Source: a virus
DNA: 22,769 bases
Reading direction: 5' to 3' (one strand)
IMG/VR virus record: IMGVR_UViG_3300043015_001826
Location: 1-22,769 of that record
The notes beneath the pieces are model-generated. The model saw only the letters and a list, made by a program, of their open reading frames with translations. It was not told the DNA's origin and ran no database searches. Both the position numbers and the translations under genes were made by a program. Positions 20,184-22,769 of this stretch are shown here, one piece after another. The stretch's first letter is position 1; each line of letters begins with the position of its first letter.

Positions 20184-21961
20184 TATGCCCGTCCCCTTAG
20201 TCCGGTGTCTGCGTTGGTCAGTTGGCTAAACCGCCTCTGAAATCGATCCTGTGTGCCGCTGTCGAAGCCCAGCGCCTGCTGGATCACGGTGGCGCCAGAT
20301 CCCAGCATGGTGGAGGTCGGCGCACGTGACATGGCCAGCCGGGTGGCGCCGTCTGCCCGCTCCATCCGCCCGCGTGTGCTGGCCGCTGCTGACCTGCTGG
20401 CGCTGCCGGCCATGCCTGGATTGTTTTTGGCTATGCCGAATCCCTGCTCTTCTGTGTACAGAACAATCCCCTCTTCGCTGAATAGCTGCCGCAGGACCGA
20501 TTTTTCACCCTCCCCCGGCTCTTGAATGTCAACACCGGGGATCAGGTTTAGCAGTTTACGGAACAGCTCCGAAAGGGCATCGGCGATGGCGCCGGGCAGC
20601 ACGGTGACCAGCTGCACCACGAATTCGGGGATCACATCCACCAGGATCGTGGGCAGGGCTTGGATTCCGCCCGTTATGTCTTGGATCATGGTGTCCAGTC
20701 GCTCTTCGACACCTTCGGCGCCACCCATTGCGCCGATCTGCTGGAAAGCCCCCAGCACACCCAAGATCGGGCCAGCCAGTGCCGCTGCCTTTCCACCAGC
20801 AGGCAGCAGCCCTTGGATCGCTCCGATGTTGCCGCCGGCCAGTTGTACGGCCGCGCCAGCCGTCTGGATGGCGCCCGCCTGCTTATCGATCTGCGCCTGC
20901 TTTTCCGCTTCGGCGATATCTGCCAACTCCTGGCGCACCTCGATCTGTCGTTGTAGCAGTTCCAGACTGGTCGATAGGTTGGTGTTCATTTCGATCAAAG
21001 GTGCGTTCAGATCGATCCCGATCCCCACCAACTCCGCACCCGGTGCAGCAAACCCCAGCGCCTTGAAGGCTTCTGCCAGTGTGTCGATCTCTTCGGCGAA
21101 GACCTTGATCGCTTCGGTGCCCTCTTTTACCCTTTGCGTGGCGGTTTGTTGCTGATCGGCCACGGTTGCAAGGCTCTGCGCGTATCGGTCTTCAGCCGTG
21201 GTAATCACATCCACCGCAGTGGCAGCGATCGTGCGCTGCTGGTTCAGTTCGGCCAGCTTTCGGGCGGCCTGTTCCAGCTCTGTTCGCACCCCAGACGAAG
21301 CCGTGGCAAAGTCTCGATCGTTCTGTATCAATTCACGCTGTCGTGACAGTTGCTGGCCGTATTTCTCCACCAACTCGGTGGCCTGTGCGATCTGCTGGTC
21401 GATCAGCTTTAGGCTTTCTTCACGCTCGCTGCGTTGCTGCTGGAATGCATCGGCCGCCGTGCGGGCGGCCACGGCCGCGTTGAATTGCTCCTGGGTGATC
21501 TTCTCTTCGGCCAGCGCGGCCAGAAGCGCGGCCTCTTTGACCTTCTGGTGCAGTTCCACCATGGCCGTGGCGCGTTCTGCGGCCGCGTCCATGGCCTCAT
21601 TTGCTTGCTCAAGATTCTGTTGAAGAATCTTGTATGCGGCGGCCGCCACACCGACAGCCACCCCGATCGGCCCCAGGATCGCCAGCAGCCGACCACCCCC
21701 AAGGGTCGCGACCTCCAGGCTATCTGCCATATCCGCAACCAGCCGGGCGCCTTCTTCAAACGCTGGATTGATCCGACCCAGCACACCGCCCAGCATCTGC
21801 GATGCCCGCGCCGTTTCGCCTGCACTGTCGCCCAACTGCTGAGACTGTTGATCGAGCCGATGCACCTTGTCGGTGGTGTCCCCGGCCGCGCTTGACAGTC
21901 GATTCAGGCTCTGCACGCTGTCGGTGGTGTCGGTCTCGATTGTGTTGCGGTAGACGCTCAT
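20183..21961 (-). CDS. Tail tape measure protein
   Basis: 592 residues, short for the family. By the usual ~0.15 nm per residue this predicts a tail tube near 90 nm. The protein is helical throughout: a polar N-terminus (SVQSLNRLSSAAGDTTDKV) and a small hydrophobic segment (LLAILGPIGVAVGVAAAAY). Long coiled coils follow (AMDAAAERATAMVELHQKVKEA, EREESLKLIDQQIAQATELV), then a Gly/Ala/Ile-rich hydrophobic region (IPEFVVQLVTVLPGAIADAL), as in other tape measures. It sets tail length and is ejected with the DNA. The ATG at 21961 overlaps the upstream TAA (TAATG). Confidence 0.85.
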   Translation of the reverse strand: MSVYRNTIETDTTDSVQSLNRLSSAAGDTTDKVHRLDQQSQQLGDSAGETARASQMLGGVLGRINPAFEEGARLVADMADSLEVATLGGGRLLAILGPIGVAVGVAAAAYKILQQNLEQANEAMDAAAERATAMVELHQKVKEAALLAALAEEKITQEQFNAAVAARTAADAFQQQRSEREESLKLIDQQIAQATELVEKYGQQLSRQRELIQNDRDFATASSGVRTELEQAARKLAELNQQRTIAATAVDVITTAEDRYAQSLATVADQQQTATQRVKEGTEAIKVFAEEIDTLAEAFKALGFAAPGAELVGIGIDLNAPLIEMNTNLSTSLELLQRQIEVRQELADIAEAEKQAQIDKQAGAIQTAGAAVQLAGGNIGAIQGLLPAGGKAAALAGPILGVLGAFQQIGAMGGAEGVEERLDTMIQDITGGIQALPTILVDVIPEFVVQLVTVLPGAIADALSELFRKLLNLIPGVDIQEPGEGEKSVLRQLFSEEGIVLYTEEQGFGIAKNNPGMAGSASRSAAASTRGRMERADGATRLAMSRAPTSTMLGSGATVIQQALGFDSGTQDRFQRRFSQLTNADTGLRGRA

Positions 21962-22155
21962 TACAGGCCCCCTGTCATCGGCAGGGTCGGAAAGACCATG
22001 GCCTTTTGTTGCTTTGCGTTCTCCACCAGCACATCGAATTCAGCCAGTCCAGACAGCCGACACGCCGTATCCACCAGCACGGCCGCCCATGTGCCGGGCG
22101 CTATCCCCAGCATGGTGGCGGGCGTGGTGTGGTAGCGCCTGGCTTGCTTATCCAT
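21961..22155 (-). CDS. Second tail assembly chaperone segment, possible frameshift product
   Basis: 64 residues if started at the ATG at 22155 (behind GAGGGG), with sequence ARRYHTTPATMLGI then TWAAVLVDTACRLSGLAEFDVLVENAK, a pattern common in the small ORF between tail chaperone and tape measure. The frame stays open upstream to 22254, overlapping the end of the first chaperone gene by 80 nt in the +1 frame. A shift near the end of that gene (TTT C at the FPV end, or the weak TGA C stop) would join the two as a G-GT-type pair. Both readings are kept open. Confidence 0.6.
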   Translation of the reverse strand: MDKQARRYHTTPATMLGIAPGTWAAVLVDTACRLSGLAEFDVLVENAKQQKAMVFPTLPMTGGL

Positions 22156-22174
22156 CTGGCTGCACCCCTCTTCG

Positions 22175-22693
22175 TCACACAGGAAACGGGGCCCAGTGCT
22201 GGGCCACCTCCGTGGCTGGCGCCAGTGTAGCCTGCAAAACGTTGGCCAGTCCATCGGAGCGGATCACGCGGTCGGCCAGCAGCCGCACCACCCCATCCCC
22301 GTCGCCCTCTTCGTCTGGGCTGTCAACCCACACCACGGGCACCCAGTGGGTGGGATCGTCGAAGTCTTGGACGTGCGTGATCACGCTTTTGGCCACCTGC
22401 ATGGATCGGCCGATGATCTGATCGATCTGCTGCCGCTGCTCTTCGTCTGACCGCTGCGCGGCCTCCAGCTCGGCCGCCTCGAGGCCCGTCAAGTCGGCTT
22501 CGTCCGGCTGGCGATAGCGCCCGATCAGCTGCTGGAGGGTCTGGATAAGGACACCCAGCCGGGCGGCCTCCTGTACACCGATAAACCGCACCTTAAAGGC
22601 CAGCGCGACCCCAGGCCGCAGCGGTTGGTAAGCGATGGCGGAAGATGCTTGATCGATCTGATCGAAGATCCCCCGCTTGGTCGTGGTTTCCAT
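22175..22693 (-). CDS. Tail assembly chaperone
   Basis: 172 residues from the ATG at 22693, behind CAGGAGACAAC. It is mostly helical, with a polar N-terminus and a low-complexity Gln/Glu region (LEAAELEAAQRSDEEQRQQIDQ). A strand-rich stretch (HWVPVVWVDSPDEEGDGDGV) precedes the end. Its place between tail tube and tape measure, and the overlapping second frame, match siphovirus tail chaperones, which coat the tape measure during tail assembly. The leader at 22691-22729 is nearly identical to that of the methyltransferase gene. Confidence 0.7.
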   Translation of the reverse strand: METTTKRGIFDQIDQASSAIAYQPLRPGVALAFKVRFIGVQEAARLGVLIQTLQQLIGRYRQPDEADLTGLEAAELEAAQRSDEEQRQQIDQIIGRSMQVAKSVITHVQDFDDPTHWVPVVWVDSPDEEGDGDGVVRLLADRVIRSDGLANVLQATLAPATEVAQHWAPFPV

Positions 22694-22708
22694 GTTGTCT
22701 CCTGATTG

Positions 22709-22729
22709 TTGACCGGCCGGCCGGCCTGT
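22709..22729. repeat. GGCCGG palindromic element upstream of the tail chaperone
   Basis: GACCGGCCGGCCGGCCTGT preceded by TT, in the noncoding leader. With the RBS it matches 7120-7158 at 38 of 39 positions. Confidence 0.88.
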
Positions 22730-22743
22730 ATTGCCCGATCTGC

Positions 22744-22769
22744 TTAGTTGGCGTTGTATGTCGCCGATT
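22744..22769 (-). CDS. C-terminal end of upstream gene, probably major tail tube protein
   Basis: Only the last codons are present (reading SATYNAN then TAA). Position before the tail chaperone suggests the tail tube gene; the sequence itself is too short to show it. Confidence 0.3.

Noticed and set aside
2191-22729. Palindromic repeats as a CRISPR array or as intrinsic terminators
   Set aside because: Copies are kilobases apart without spacer structure, and none is followed by a proper T-tract.
1-22769. tRNA genes, integrase, insertion sequences and attachment sites
   Set aside because: None could be recognised on reading both strands; absence was judged by eye only.

Overview
The window is almost entirely bacteriophage DNA: a compact, GC-rich (roughly 60 % by eye), tailed, siphovirus-type genome. 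It carries an HK97-type head module (small and large terminase, portal, prohead protease, major capsid protein), a short tape-measure protein with its tail assembly chaperones, tail-tip and fibre-like proteins, a GH19-type endolysin, and an early/replication block (HNH nuclease, two small HTH proteins, an O-like replication initiator, a helicase-loader-like protein, RusA, and a ParB-domain DNA methyltransferase). A chitinase-fold endolysin with a secreted coiled-coil protein beside it suggests a Gram-negative host, but nothing identifies the host. No integrase, DNA polymerase, tRNA, rRNA, insertion sequence or CRISPR array was seen.

Layout. Positions 1-12732 are leftward genes. In transcription order (right to left) they are HNH, two HTH proteins, a small membrane protein, replication initiator, loader-like protein, a Cys-rich protein, RusA, several small membrane or zinc proteins, ParB-methyltransferase, TerS, TerL, a portal-MuF-protease fusion, and the major capsid protein, which runs off the left edge. 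Positions 12733-12928 are a divergent control region with two matched promoters and five TGCAT motifs. Positions 12929-14174 are a three-gene rightward operon. Positions 14171-22769 are leftward again: tail tube (only its last bases), tail assembly chaperones, tape measure, tail tip, endolysin and lysis-like genes, then fibre-like genes, ending tail-to-tail against the rightward operon. If the left edge (capsid) joins the right edge (tail tube) through the missing head-tail connector genes, the genome is a circle or circular permutation served largely by one control region. Genes are packed with ATGA, GTGA and TAATG overlaps.

Most unusual features. (1) A palindromic GGCCGGCCGG element occurs about 13 times, mostly at gene boundaries. 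It is often joined to a stereotyped CAGGAGACACC ribosome-binding leader, reminiscent of the start-associated sequences of cluster K mycobacteriophages. Where it falls inside genes it is read in different frames, so the DNA itself appears to be what is conserved. (2) There are two candidate replication origins: a cluster of DnaA boxes at 7158-7215, and nine 11-bp iterons inside the replication initiator gene, as in lambda ori within gene O. (3) Portal, MuF-like zinc domain and S78 prohead protease are fused in one reading frame, with a possible internal start for the protease. (4) GATC is several-fold over-represented in a genome that encodes its own solitary methyltransferase.
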